This document shows positions 25,457 through 33,956 of a stretch of DNA of 64,000 bases, piece by piece (position 1 is the stretch's first letter; each line of letters starts with the position of its first letter). The notes beneath the pieces were generated by a model. The model did not search any database. It saw nothing but the letters and a program-made list of their open reading frames with translations, and was not told the DNA's origin. A program made the translations under genes and the position numbers. Source of the DNA: Clostridium fungisolvens (GTDB lineage Bacteria; Bacillota; Clostridia; Clostridiales; Clostridiaceae); the NCBI RefSeq assembly GCF_014193895.1, contig NZ_BLZR01000001.1, positions 2,852,001 through 2,916,000 of the forward strand, given 5' to 3'.

Positions 25457-26863
25457 TTAATTATTATCTAATTTTTTGTCTTTTAAGAAGAAGGTTAATA
25501 CAAACCCTACACAAATAAATACTGTAAGCAGCATGAAAGTATTATGAAAAGCAATATTCCCCGCTATTGTCAAAGAATTATTCTTTAAAGCGCTTCTGAT
25601 TTGATTTGATAAAAATGCAGTTATAAATGCAATAGAAAATGAATTAATAACTTGTAGTAATTCATTTGACATAGGTGTAACCCTAGTAATCAAATTTAAT
25701 GGAGCTGATTGTAGTGCATGATTGTTAACCTGCATATTTACTAATCCTTGACCTAAACCTAAAAGAATAATACAAGCCAATAAATAAGTTACTGAAGTAG
25801 TACTTGTAATTTGAGCTAATAGAACCAAACTAAAACCTGTCATTAAAAATCCTGGAATAGCTGCAGATTTTGTACCAAATTTATCAAATAATCGTCCACC
25901 AACTGTCATGCCAATAAAACTTGCTACTGCTTGTGGAACCATCATTAACCCACATTGTAAGGAAGAATAGTCACGAACATTCTGAAGATATAAAGGAATC
26001 AATAGCATTGATCCAAAAACAGCAGCTTGGTTGAGCCACATTAATATAATTCCTTTACGAAATTCAGCTACTTTAAAGACCTTAACCTCCAACAATGGGT
26101 TTTTAGTTGTTGATTCCACATATATAAAGATAATCAGCATCATAAAACCTAAAGCTAAAACCGTGAGAGCCAGAGGGGTTGTCCATCCTTTATCAGACCC
26201 AACGTGAACTCCATATATAAGAATCGGAAACGCTAACGGTGATAAAATGGCTCCCTTCAAGTCAATCTTAGTATTTTTTTTGGCTTCAAAGCTAGGTAAA
26301 AACAAGTAAATCATCATTAAGGATATAATACCTATTGGGATATTTATAAGAAAAATTGTGTGCCAACTATAATATTTTATTAACAAGCCAGATAATGCAG
26401 GTCCAATTGTTGGAGCTAGTAACATAGGTAACCCCAAAACTCCCATCATACTGCCTCGTTTTTCAATAGGAATAATTCTAAAAGACATTGCTATCCCAAT
26501 AGGACCAACTATTCCACCAGTTAATCCCTGCAATATTCTATATAAAATTACTTTTTCAATGCTTGTTGAGATTGATACTAAGAATGATGTTATAGTGAAA
26601 AACAGAATAGCAACACCAAATACTTTTTTAGTAGAAAAACGGTCTGAAAGCCAACCTGAATAGGGGATTACCGTAGCCATCGCTAAGGTATAAGCTGTGA
26701 TAGCCCATTGTGAGGTAGCTAGATCAGTATTAAACGCTGATTGAATATGTGGTAATGCTACATTCATAATTGTGGTATCCATCATCACCAGTAACATTCC
26801 AATAGCAATTGTTAAAACTGCTGGTAGAACTTTTTTTAAATCAAATTCTTTTTTTTCATTCAT
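25457..26863 (-). CDS. DHA2-family MFS drug transporter
   Basis: This 468-residue protein has about fourteen hydrophobic segments and the DHA2 signatures MDTTIMNVALPHIQ near residues 28-41 (motif D1), GWLSDRFSTKKVFG near 75 (motif A) and LYRILQGLTGGIVGPIG near 110-125 (motif B and C region). This is the EmrB/QacA group of proton-coupled multidrug exporters. AAGGAGAGG precedes the ATG. It is preceded by the TetR gene, with a long palindromic operator between the two, which argues for TetR repression. The natural substrate is unknown. Confidence 0.9.
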   Translation of the reverse strand: MNEKKEFDLKKVLPAVLTIAIGMLLVMMDTTIMNVALPHIQSAFNTDLATSQWAITAYTLAMATVIPYSGWLSDRFSTKKVFGVAILFFTITSFLVSISTSIEKVILYRILQGLTGGIVGPIGIAMSFRIIPIEKRGSMMGVLGLPMLLAPTIGPALSGLLIKYYSWHTIFLINIPIGIISLMMIYLFLPSFEAKKNTKIDLKGAILSPLAFPILIYGVHVGSDKGWTTPLALTVLALGFMMLIIFIYVESTTKNPLLEVKVFKVAEFRKGIILMWLNQAAVFGSMLLIPLYLQNVRDYSSLQCGLMMVPQAVASFIGMTVGGRLFDKFGTKSAAIPGFLMTGFSLVLLAQITSTTSVTYLLACIILLGLGQGLVNMQVNNHALQSAPLNLITRVTPMSNELLQVINSFSIAFITAFLSNQIRSALKNNSLTIAGNIAFHNTFMLLTVFICVGFVLTFFLKDKKLDNN

Positions 26864-26876
26864 TTTTATCCTCTCC

Positions 26877-26919
26877 TTACCGAACAGCGTTCTGTAGTCA
26901 TAATAACACTGTTCGGTAA
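26877..26919. promoter_or_regulatory. TetR operator between regulator and MFS gene
   Basis: TTACCGAACAG and CTGTTCGGTAA are perfect 11-bp arms. Additional GAAC/GTTC and AACACTGT half-sites lie in and next to the element, suggesting two adjacent dimer sites. Confidence 0.7.
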
Positions 26920-26945
26920 CACTGTAAAGAAAAAAATCTTATATT

Positions 26946-27572
26946 TCAAAGACTTTTTTCTAATACTTTTATTCCATTAATGAAAATATCTAATCCAAAT
27001 TCAAACATTTCGCGACTTCCAAGCTTATCAAAAAAACCTTCACTTTTTAATTTATATAAATATGGTGTGTTACTTTGAGAAAATCCACTACCTTCTGTAA
27101 AATTCAGCTTTTCATTTGAAGCCATATTTTCACTATCTAATTTAAATGTGAGAATATAATTGAGATAGTAATTAACTGCGTACAGTTTATTTTCCTCACT
27201 TAAATTCAAATTTTCAATAATCTTTAATAGATTATCCATTAGCTTGCCGTAGTTGGAGCTTGTAGGCGGATACATCATTAGCAATTGTGCTAGTTGAGCA
27301 TACTCACTTAAAACACTTAAAATATTTTCGGCGTATTTTCTTAAGCGCATATCCCACTCTCTTTCATTTATAGGATAAGCAATTGTTCCGCTTGCTTGAT
27401 CTATCATTTCATTGAATAATGCTTCTTTGCTTTCAAAGTGATAGTATAAGGAAGACACCGTCATCTCTACACTCTTAGCCAGCTTTCTCATTGAAAATCC
27501 TGAAATTCCTTCTTCCTTAAGTAGTTCCCAAGATTTTTCTATAATTTTATTTTTGCCTATTGGCTCCTTCAT
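26946..27572 (-). CDS. TetR-family transcriptional repressor
   Basis: This 208-residue protein has the TetR HTH at about 8-55 (IIEKSWELLKEEGISGFSMRKLAKSVEMTVSSLYYHFESKEALFNEMID), followed by an all-helical ligand domain. The frame extends 12 codons upstream; the chosen ATG follows AGGAG at normal spacing. The MFS pump gene follows 82 bp downstream on the same strand, and the gap holds a long dyad. It probably represses the pump until a drug-like ligand binds. The ligand is unknown. Confidence 0.9.
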   Translation of the reverse strand: MKEPIGKNKIIEKSWELLKEEGISGFSMRKLAKSVEMTVSSLYYHFESKEALFNEMIDQASGTIAYPINEREWDMRLRKYAENILSVLSEYAQLAQLLMMYPPTSSNYGKLMDNLLKIIENLNLSEENKLYAVNYYLNYILTFKLDSENMASNEKLNFTEGSGFSQSNTPYLYKLKSEGFFDKLGSREMFEFGLDIFINGIKVLEKSL

Positions 27573-27778
27573 AATAAATTCTCCTATCATAATATATATC
27601 AAAGCCATCTAAATAGAGTTCTAACTAAATTGCTAATTTATACATCTACAATTTTAATAGTTTTTGTTATTTATATCAACTCGTTCAGCTTATGAATGTG
27701 CCACTTATTTTGCTTAAAAACTATTTGCATAAATAAGAACTTTAATAGATATTTAAAGTATTTAAAACTGATCACTGA

Positions 27779-28741
27779 TTATGTGCAGTATAACCGTAAT
27801 CGCTCTTGTAAACCTTCTAAAACTTCTTTTGGCACTTCCCTAACCTTAACATCTCTACCTAGAAAAAGTAACCAATTTATTATTTCCTCTAATTCATCAG
27901 GTTTATTGACGTCAACATAAGTCCTTAAAATAGCAGTGGATTGATAGGGATTTGTATAAGAAATTGAAGCTTTTAGAGGATGATATTTTTTGAACTGGGC
28001 AATAGCTTTGGGGCCAAATTCAACAACAAAATTAATGATTTCTCCCTGCTTACTCAACTTTTCCAAAATCTTTTTCTTACTTAATCTTTTTTTCATAGAA
28101 TAGTTTTTTACATCGTCTAGCTGGTCCACAGGAAAAATAATTTTCTTTTCTTGCTCTAAGTCAAAGCCTTCAATAAGCCAAAGACCTTTTTCATTATAAA
28201 GATGTAATAAGAAAATTTGATACGATTTTATTAACTCATCTTCTTTGATTGTAACCGACAAATATCTATCCGCAAGAAGACTTTGTATGAGCTTTTCTAA
28301 CAATGGGTGAGGTAGGTCTGAAAGCTCAAGAAGGTCAGGATTGTTTGGATTTGTTCCTTCAAAAAGTAATATTTGATTTAAAAGGACAAGATCATCTTGC
28401 TGGTTTTCTGATATAAGTCCAAGTAATTTTTCAGTTAAGGACTGACGACTTTTTAGATATGGGAGTTGCTCATTCCTGGTGGCCATAAAAGCAATAAAAA
28501 GTGCTTTGACTTCATTATCAGTAAAGCGAACTGCTGGTAAAACAGAATTGTGCATAACAAAATATCCACCATCCCTTCCAACTTCAGCAACTAGCGGTAC
28601 ACCCATGGCCTCAATTTCTCTGATATCTCTAATGGCTGTGGAGCGAGATATGTTGAATTCATCCATTATCTCAGAAATTGTGAAGTTGGCGCGGTTGTTT
28701 ATATATCTCATAAGTATATTAATTCGTTCAACTTTTTTCAT
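27779..28741 (-). CDS. WYL-domain transcriptional regulator (YafY type)
   Basis: This 320-residue protein has an HTH_11 domain at 1-60 (MKKVERINILMRYINNRANFTISEIMDEFNISRSTAIRDIREIEAMG), a WYL domain at about 140-210 (YQIFLLHLYNEKGLWLIEGFDLEQEKKIIFPVDQL) and a C-terminal WCX extension ending VREVPKEVLEGLQERL. WYL proteins act as ligand-sensing activators or repressors. It is divergent from the GyrI-like gene at 28850 with 108 bp between them, so those two genes are its likely targets. AGGAGC precedes the ATG. The ligand is unknown. Confidence 0.88.
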   Translation of the reverse strand: MKKVERINILMRYINNRANFTISEIMDEFNISRSTAIRDIREIEAMGVPLVAEVGRDGGYFVMHNSVLPAVRFTDNEVKALFIAFMATRNEQLPYLKSRQSLTEKLLGLISENQQDDLVLLNQILLFEGTNPNNPDLLELSDLPHPLLEKLIQSLLADRYLSVTIKEDELIKSYQIFLLHLYNEKGLWLIEGFDLEQEKKIIFPVDQLDDVKNYSMKKRLSKKKILEKLSKQGEIINFVVEFGPKAIAQFKKYHPLKASISYTNPYQSTAILRTYVDVNKPDELEEIINWLLFLGRDVKVREVPKEVLEGLQERLRLYCT

Positions 28742-28849
28742 AAATGCTCCTAAACAGTATCATTTTTTGACATGATTTAAGAATATTATATACTTATCAA
28801 GTGAAGAATAGAAGTAATTTGATTAATAAAAAAAAGGAAGGTTTTATAA

Positions 28850-29329
28850 ATGGCAGATTATACTCTTGAAGAAAAAGATAGCTTTATCGTTTTAGGCCTT
28901 GGAACTGAGCTAAAGAGCCATTACACAGACTTTGTAGGTTTAAATAAGGAAAAGTCAGACTTTTGGCAGGCAATCAGTGAAGATGGAAGACTTGATGCTT
29001 TAAAATCAATAGCCAAAAATGACTATGTTTTTGCTGTGAACGAAGCGGTAAATAACAAGATGATGCACTATGCTGGTGTCATGACAGATATAGCAGCACC
29101 AGAAGAAGCTAGAGTTATACAATTTCCTAAAGGAGACTATCTTGTTGTCAAAGGTGAAGCAACAACTTCAGATGAATTGAACAATAAGCTTGCGGGCATC
29201 GCCTTTGGTCAAGTATTGCCAGTGGTAAATAATTTTGCATATGTTGGTGGACCAAACGCAACTGTTGAAATTGAAAAACAAAATGGCTTAATTTATGGCG
29301 AAATGTGGATTCCTGTGGTTAAGAAATAA
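28850..29329 (+). CDS. GyrI-like / AraC effector-binding domain protein
   Basis: This 159-residue protein starts MADYTLEEKDSFIVLGLGTELKSHYTDFVGLNKEKSDFWQAI and continues HYAGVMTDIAAPEEARVIQFPKGDYLVVKGEA, then GLIYGEMWIPVVKK. The pattern of a beta hairpin, an F-x-G-D-Y/KGDYLVV segment and a final E-x-WIPV strand is typical of the GyrI-like small-molecule-binding fold. AAGGAAGG precedes the ATG. It is the first gene of a two-gene unit divergent from the WYL regulator. Ligand and role are unknown. Confidence 0.8.
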   Translation: MADYTLEEKDSFIVLGLGTELKSHYTDFVGLNKEKSDFWQAISEDGRLDALKSIAKNDYVFAVNEAVNNKMMHYAGVMTDIAAPEEARVIQFPKGDYLVVKGEATTSDELNNKLAGIAFGQVLPVVNNFAYVGGPNATVEIEKQNGLIYGEMWIPVVKK

Positions 29330-29350
29330 ATATATAGAGGAGGCATGAAA

Positions 29351-29815
29351 ATGTCATACATAGTTGATTTTAAAAATGTATCTACAACTGGTTTAGAATC
29401 TTCCCCTGTCGCAGATGCCCTTGCAGGTTTACGTGCCAATGAAGCACGTTACTTTATGAACAAGTACAAGCATGAATTTACAGTTGTACCAGCAAGCGAA
29501 AGTAAGGATACCCTCGATTATGTGAACCGAATTTTGAAAGAAGAACGTGATATTGAATTTGCAGCTAAACCTTTAGAAACATCATGTTTTCAAGTAGAAA
29601 ATATCAAATTTACATACGTCTTCTATGAGGATGGTCTTGGTATAAACGTAATGTATACAGTTGATGATCCTAAAAAGAGAGCTGTTGGTTTAAAGCTTTC
29701 TGAAGGAATGGAAATTCCAAAGGAATTAGAAGGAAAGTTTAAGTTTGCTAGACAAAAATCAAAACTAGCAGGAACAATTCGTGGTTCGTTCTTTGTAATT
29801 AAAAAAGAATATTAA
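29351..29815 (+). CDS. conserved hypothetical protein in a WYL-regulated unit
   Basis: I do not recognise this 154-residue protein. It has no signal peptide or membrane segment. It contains a charged beta-rich C-terminal half (FTYVFYEDGLGINVMYTVDDPKKRAVGLKLSEGMEIPKELEGKFKFARQ). The start is the second ATG: GGAGG lies seven bases before it but only one base before the first. It is 21 bp downstream of the GyrI-like gene, so the two are co-transcribed and probably act together. A strong terminator follows. Confidence 0.7.
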   Translation: MSYIVDFKNVSTTGLESSPVADALAGLRANEARYFMNKYKHEFTVVPASESKDTLDYVNRILKEERDIEFAAKPLETSCFQVENIKFTYVFYEDGLGINVMYTVDDPKKRAVGLKLSEGMEIPKELEGKFKFARQKSKLAGTIRGSFFVIKKEY

Positions 29816-29852
29816 AGTAAGCTACTAAAATACATTTTTACATAAAGATCAT

Positions 29853-29883
29853 AAAGGCTCTAGCAAAACTTGCTAGAGCCTTT
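29853..29883. terminator. strong terminator after the GyrI-like unit
   Basis: A perfect 14-bp stem, AAAGGCTCTAGCAA with its complement, and a 3-nt loop. Confidence 0.85.
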
Positions 29884-29956
29884 AATATAGCAAAAGTTTA
29901 TGAGCAGGCTATGCCAAAATTGATTTAATCTTGAATGCTATCAACCCTTGCATAAT

Positions 29957-29991
29957 AAAAAACACACTGACAAAATTATCAATGTGTTTTT
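29957..29991 (-). terminator. terminator after the diguanylate cyclase gene
   Basis: AAAAACACA and TGTGTTTTT flank a short internal helix, placed 25 bp beyond the diguanylate cyclase stop. Confidence 0.7.
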
Positions 29992-30015
29992 GGGTATATC
30001 ACTTAAAAGCTTATA

Positions 30016-31026
30016 TCAGCGTACATTTCCTTGGCCTTTTCGCTCTCTTTTCACTTCATACATGGATTTATCTGCTTTTTCAATTAAAACATCAAGTTCA
30101 ATACCATCTTCTTTAAAAAGGGCATATCCAATACTAGCTCTAAGCTTTATTTCCTGACCTTCAAATTCGAAAGGTTTTGTGATCTCAAAGTCCATTCTCT
30201 GAATTAATGAATTGAATTCATCTCGGTCAACTAAATTTGCAACAATAATTCCAAACTCATCTCCTCCAAGTCTAGAAACTGTGTCTTTTTCACCCAAAGT
30301 ATTCTTAATCCTCAAAGCAACCTCTTTGATAGCTGCATCTCCTGCTCTATGTCCATAATTATCATTTATCTCTTTAAGCCCGTCCATATCTAGTGTAATG
30401 ATTGCAAACTCCTCTTGTTTTCTTGAAGCCTGTGACAACCTTTGTCTCAAATTATCATAGAATAAGGATCTGTTAGATATACCTGTGAGATTATCATGTG
30501 TTGCTTTATAAAACAACTCACTTTCCCCATTTTTCATTGCGTTAAACATCTCAGCGGCAATAAGTCCTGACATAAGTTCTAGAATTTTTATATCATCATC
30601 ATTGAAATGATTGGCTTTTGCAGAAAGAACCTTCAATACGCCAACCGCATCATTCATGCATATTAGCGGCATTACAATCATGGAATTAAGCCCTATTTGT
30701 CTACATGCAGCTTTGTTAACTCTGTCATCACTTTCAATATCATTGCTAATCAAAGGGGTTCTCATTCTTATGCATTCCCCTGAAAGACTACCTTCCATAT
30801 CCAATCGTAGCCCTAAAAAACTCTCAGCCATTCCAGATGCAGCACTGTATACCAGTTCCTTTTTCTCAATCAATTCCACGGAAGCACCATCTGCATTAGT
30901 AATAAGCTTAGTTCGATGTGTTACTAAATCCATAATGTTACCAAGATCCATTCCCTGCTGAGCCACCTCTGTCTGCACTTTAATGATTTCTAGTAACTTG
31001 TCATTGCTTATACTATTTTGATTCAA
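30016..31026 (-). CDS. GAF-GGDEF diguanylate cyclase
   Basis: This 336-residue cytosolic protein has a GAF sensor domain (about 20-165) and a GGDEF domain (about 175-335). The catalytic signature SRLGGDEFGI is intact, with GGDEF at 254-258, and LDMDGLKEINDNYGH supplies the metal site. The inhibitory RxxD site normally five residues before GGDEF reads GEKD, so product inhibition is probably lost. Start: the frame extends 19 codons upstream to an ATG, but AAGGTGG precedes the TTG at 31026 and a TATAAT lies inside the extension, so TTG is preferred. It makes cyclic di-GMP in response to a GAF ligand that is not known. Confidence 0.85.
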   Translation of the reverse strand: MNQNSISNDKLLEIIKVQTEVAQQGMDLGNIMDLVTHRTKLITNADGASVELIEKKELVYSAASGMAESFLGLRLDMEGSLSGECIRMRTPLISNDIESDDRVNKAACRQIGLNSMIVMPLICMNDAVGVLKVLSAKANHFNDDDIKILELMSGLIAAEMFNAMKNGESELFYKATHDNLTGISNRSLFYDNLRQRLSQASRKQEEFAIITLDMDGLKEINDNYGHRAGDAAIKEVALRIKNTLGEKDTVSRLGGDEFGIIVANLVDRDEFNSLIQRMDFEITKPFEFEGQEIKLRASIGYALFKEDGIELDVLIEKADKSMYEVKRERKGQGNVR

Positions 31027-31357
31027 AACTGTCCAACCACCTTTTCTATTGCTCTTGATTATAACCCAACTATGTAAAATCAACTATATTTATAATAAGT
31101 AATTGTACATTAAATCGCTTATAACATCAATATTCGACATAACTTGTTTAATAGACTTCTATGAATAAACTATAGAAACCTTCTTTTAGATTAATTTACG
31201 AAAAATAATTATAAACCAAAATAGCAATAAGTATGTAGCATTTCTTCTATTAAAAAATCATCAATGTGTCACTGAATTAAACCTGTAACAATTTTTAAAA
31301 TTACATATATACTATTAATGATAAATTTTATACTGTAGTAATTTTAAGGAGTAATAT

Positions 31358-31945
31358 ATGTATAATAATCCGTATCCATATTTCCCTTATTATATTAATC
31401 CACCAACTTACCCTGTGTTTAATGAAAACTGGAGACAGGAAACTCCAAAATTTGCATCCTTTAGCGGTATTGTTAGGAGAATTGAGGATTTTTATCCAGC
31501 TCCAAATGACCCGTCAGTAAGCTGCTATTATTTAATGTCTCTGGAAAGCAAAGAACATGGTCCTCTAAATTTTGTAATATCTCCTGGAACTTACTTCGTG
31601 GATCATGAAATAGTTGAGGTTGGAGATGATGTCACAGGATTTTATGATGCCACTAAACCTGCAATCCTTATATATCCCCCTCAATTTCCCGCAATAGTAA
31701 TGACAAAAAACTCTTCACAGCAAAATGTTACTGTAGACTACTTTAACAATGATCTAATAAGCAGCGATGGTATGTTGAAGCTAAATATTTCTCCTTCTAC
31801 TGAGGTCTTTTTAACAAATGATCAGCCTTTTGAAAGACCACTTGAAAATAGAAATCTAGTGGTTATATTCGGTCCGACTACTAAGAGCATACCAGCACAG
31901 ACTACTCCCTATAGGATTATTGTGCTTTGTCAAACTTGTATATAA
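31358..31945 (+). CDS. Tyr/Pro-rich hypothetical protein, possible coat protein
   Basis: This 195-residue protein starts MYNNPYPYFPYYINPPTYPVFNE, rich in Tyr and Pro, followed by beta-rich segments (SFSGIVRRIEDFYP, YYLMSLESKEHGPLNFVISPGTYFVD, YRIIVLCQTCI). There is no signal peptide or membrane span. I do not recognise a named family. Tyr/Pro-rich N-termini are common in spore coat or exosporium proteins, and the organism sporulates, but this is only a suggestion. TAAGGAG precedes the ATG. It is monocistronic, bounded by a terminator at 32006. Confidence 0.6.
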   Translation: MYNNPYPYFPYYINPPTYPVFNENWRQETPKFASFSGIVRRIEDFYPAPNDPSVSCYYLMSLESKEHGPLNFVISPGTYFVDHEIVEVGDDVTGFYDATKPAILIYPPQFPAIVMTKNSSQQNVTVDYFNNDLISSDGMLKLNISPSTEVFLTNDQPFERPLENRNLVVIFGPTTKSIPAQTTPYRIIVLCQTCI

Positions 31946-32005
31946 TTATTCTATCTCTTACCATAGAATAGATAGCAAAATTTATATAAGTATTTCAAAC
32001 ATATG

Positions 32006-32035
32006 AAAACCCGGGCATTAACTCCCCTGGGTTTT
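32006..32035. terminator. bidirectional terminator
   Basis: AAAACCCGGG pairs with CCTGGGTTTT (one G-U). The loop and stem strongly resemble the terminator at 33930, including the GGGCATTAACT core. Confidence 0.75.
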
Positions 32036-32076
32036 AGAGTTGCTAACACAGCTACTAATTTATACATGCCAATAGA

Positions 32077-32658
32077 TTATATTATTAAGGTAATTGCAGA
32101 ATAAACTAAAAGCAAAGCCATTATTATATTTACTGCAACACTATACTTTTCAAAAAATCTCTGGAATACTGCTCCAAAAATAGCCCAAGATAAAACCCCC
32201 GAACATCCAAAAACTGTGATTAGCAGTGTGAAAGCCCCAATAGAAAAGAAAGAGCTGTAAAAAGGCAGGATAAAAGTAGAAATAGCTGTTATACCATATA
32301 ATATAATTTTTACATTTACAAATTGAAGGATAAAACCTGTGATAAAGCTATCTGCTTTCTCTGTACTTTCTTCCTGTGACTGTGATTTACTTTTAACCAC
32401 ATGCCAGGCAAGCCATAAGATATACGCCACTCCAATATAAGTCATAACAGGTTTAATCCTTGGGATTATATTTATAAGGATTAAACTAAAAATACTGCAT
32501 AATACCATCACAGATAAAAAACCCGTAAAAATCCCTTTAATCAATCCAATACTTTTCTTCAATCCATGCTTGCTAGTGTTAGACATGGCTAATATATTAT
32601 TTGGACCAGGTGTAAAGGCTGTTAAAAGAGTAAAACTTAAAAATGCTGCTAAATTCAT
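32077..32658 (-). CDS. LysE/RhtB-family amino-acid exporter
   Basis: This 193-residue protein has six hydrophobic segments. The N-terminal FTLLTAFTPGPNNILAMSNTSKHGLKKSIG is the family signature (TPGPNN followed by the G-x-x-x-G helix). It exports amino acids or derivatives. AAGGAG precedes the ATG. It diverges from a LysR gene 283 bp away, a typical arrangement in which the LysR protein controls the exporter. The substrate is unknown. Confidence 0.9.
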   Translation of the reverse strand: MNLAAFLSFTLLTAFTPGPNNILAMSNTSKHGLKKSIGLIKGIFTGFLSVMVLCSIFSLILINIIPRIKPVMTYIGVAYILWLAWHVVKSKSQSQEESTEKADSFITGFILQFVNVKIILYGITAISTFILPFYSSFFSIGAFTLLITVFGCSGVLSWAIFGAVFQRFFEKYSVAVNIIMALLLVYSAITLII

Positions 32659-32781
32659 AATATAAATCTCCTTCTAAAAATACTTCTTGAAGATACTTGT
32701 CCTATATTTGATTTCTCAAGATCTCCTCCGTTAATTTATACTAACAAACCATCATATATTTGTAAAATTGATGTTTTCGAA

Positions 32782-32810
32782 TTGACAATTCATTTTTTTC
32801 AATATATCAT
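32782..32810 (+). promoter_or_regulatory. sigma-A promoter facing the LysR gene
   Basis: TTGACA-N17-TATCAT in the 283-bp LysE/LysR divergent region, leaving a leader of about 125 nt before LysR. Confidence 0.5.
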
Positions 32811-32941
32811 TTATAGTTAGTAATCAATAGATTTGAACTCAGCACTTTTCTGATTCTCTAAATAGATTTATATACCCTTATTTTATATGTGAAAATGAGT
32901 TCAGATTTAAAATTTACTATAGATAAGTTGAGGTAAAATAA

Positions 32942-33859
32942 ATGGATATAAGGCATTTCAAAACCTTTAAATGTATAATTGAGGAAGGCAGTTTTTCAAA
33001 TGCAGCATTAAAAATTGGGTACACTCAATCTACTGTTACATCGCAGATTCAACAATTAGAACAAGAGCTTTCAATAAAACTATTCGAAAAAATAGGACGC
33101 AACATGGTATTAACGCCTCTCGGAAAAGAGCTGATATCATATACAGACGAGCTACTTGAAACGGTAAAGAAGATTGAAAGTATAGGAAAAAATGATAGTA
33201 TCCCTAGGGGTGAATTAAAAATTGCTATAGCAGACTCATTGATGTCCTATAAACTGCAAAATGTCCTTGGATTATTTAAACAAAAGGCTCCTGATGTGAA
33301 AATTTCTATAGTTTCATTAAATTGCTTTGTGATTAACGATATGTTATCGAAGGGTGAGATAGATATCGGTTTACTTTATGATGTAGGAACTCATAAGGAA
33401 AGTTTAACTTCTGTTGAACTAACTGAGTTTTCATTAGCTCTAGTATGCTCACCTTTGTTTAATCATGATAATGTTGACTTTAATAACCCAAACCAAGTAA
33501 TAGATACAAGCCTTGTTATTAATGAACCTAATTGTATTTATAGAAGAATATTTGAGAATTATCTTCGTGAGAATAACATAACCATGAATAATACAATAGA
33601 GCTATGGAGCATTGAAGCAATCAAAAACTGTGTTGCAAGCAATTTAGGAATATCTTTCTTGCCTCGTTTTGTAGTGGAGAATGAACTTAAAAATAATCGA
33701 TTAAAAGAAATTAAAACGAACTGCTCTGATACTAAAATTACAGCAATATATTCTTATCACAAAAATAAGTGGGTAAGCCCTGCAATGTCATTGTTTATGC
33801 AGTTAGTTAGAGAAAACTTTGAAAGCAACTCTTGTGTTGGAGCTTATGACCCAATTTAA
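32942..33859 (+). CDS. LysR-family transcriptional regulator
   Basis: This 305-residue protein has the LysR winged HTH at 1-60 (MDIRHFKTFKCIIEEGSFSNAALKIGYTQSTVTSQIQQLEQELSIKLFEKIGR) and a substrate-binding domain from about 90 to 295 (GELKIAIADSLMSYKL, GEIDIGLLYDVG). It is the probable regulator of the divergent LysE exporter and itself. A weak GAGG lies upstream of the ATG. The coinducer is unknown. Confidence 0.9.
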   Translation: MDIRHFKTFKCIIEEGSFSNAALKIGYTQSTVTSQIQQLEQELSIKLFEKIGRNMVLTPLGKELISYTDELLETVKKIESIGKNDSIPRGELKIAIADSLMSYKLQNVLGLFKQKAPDVKISIVSLNCFVINDMLSKGEIDIGLLYDVGTHKESLTSVELTEFSLALVCSPLFNHDNVDFNNPNQVIDTSLVINEPNCIYRRIFENYLRENNITMNNTIELWSIEAIKNCVASNLGISFLPRFVVENELKNNRLKEIKTNCSDTKITAIYSYHKNKWVSPAMSLFMQLVRENFESNSCVGAYDPI

Positions 33860-33929
33860 TATTGAATTGTAACAGCTACAAGGCAATACTTACCTCTTTT
33901 TAAGTATACCATCTTATTATTAATTCAAA

Positions 33930-33956
33930 AAACCAGGGCATTAACTACCCTGGTTT
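33930..33956. terminator. terminator overlapping the DUF4173-like stop codon
   Basis: A perfect AAACCAGGG/CCCTGGTTT stem is shared by the converging LysR and DUF4173-like genes. The TAA of the DUF4173-like gene (33941-33943) lies in the hairpin loop. Confidence 0.7.
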
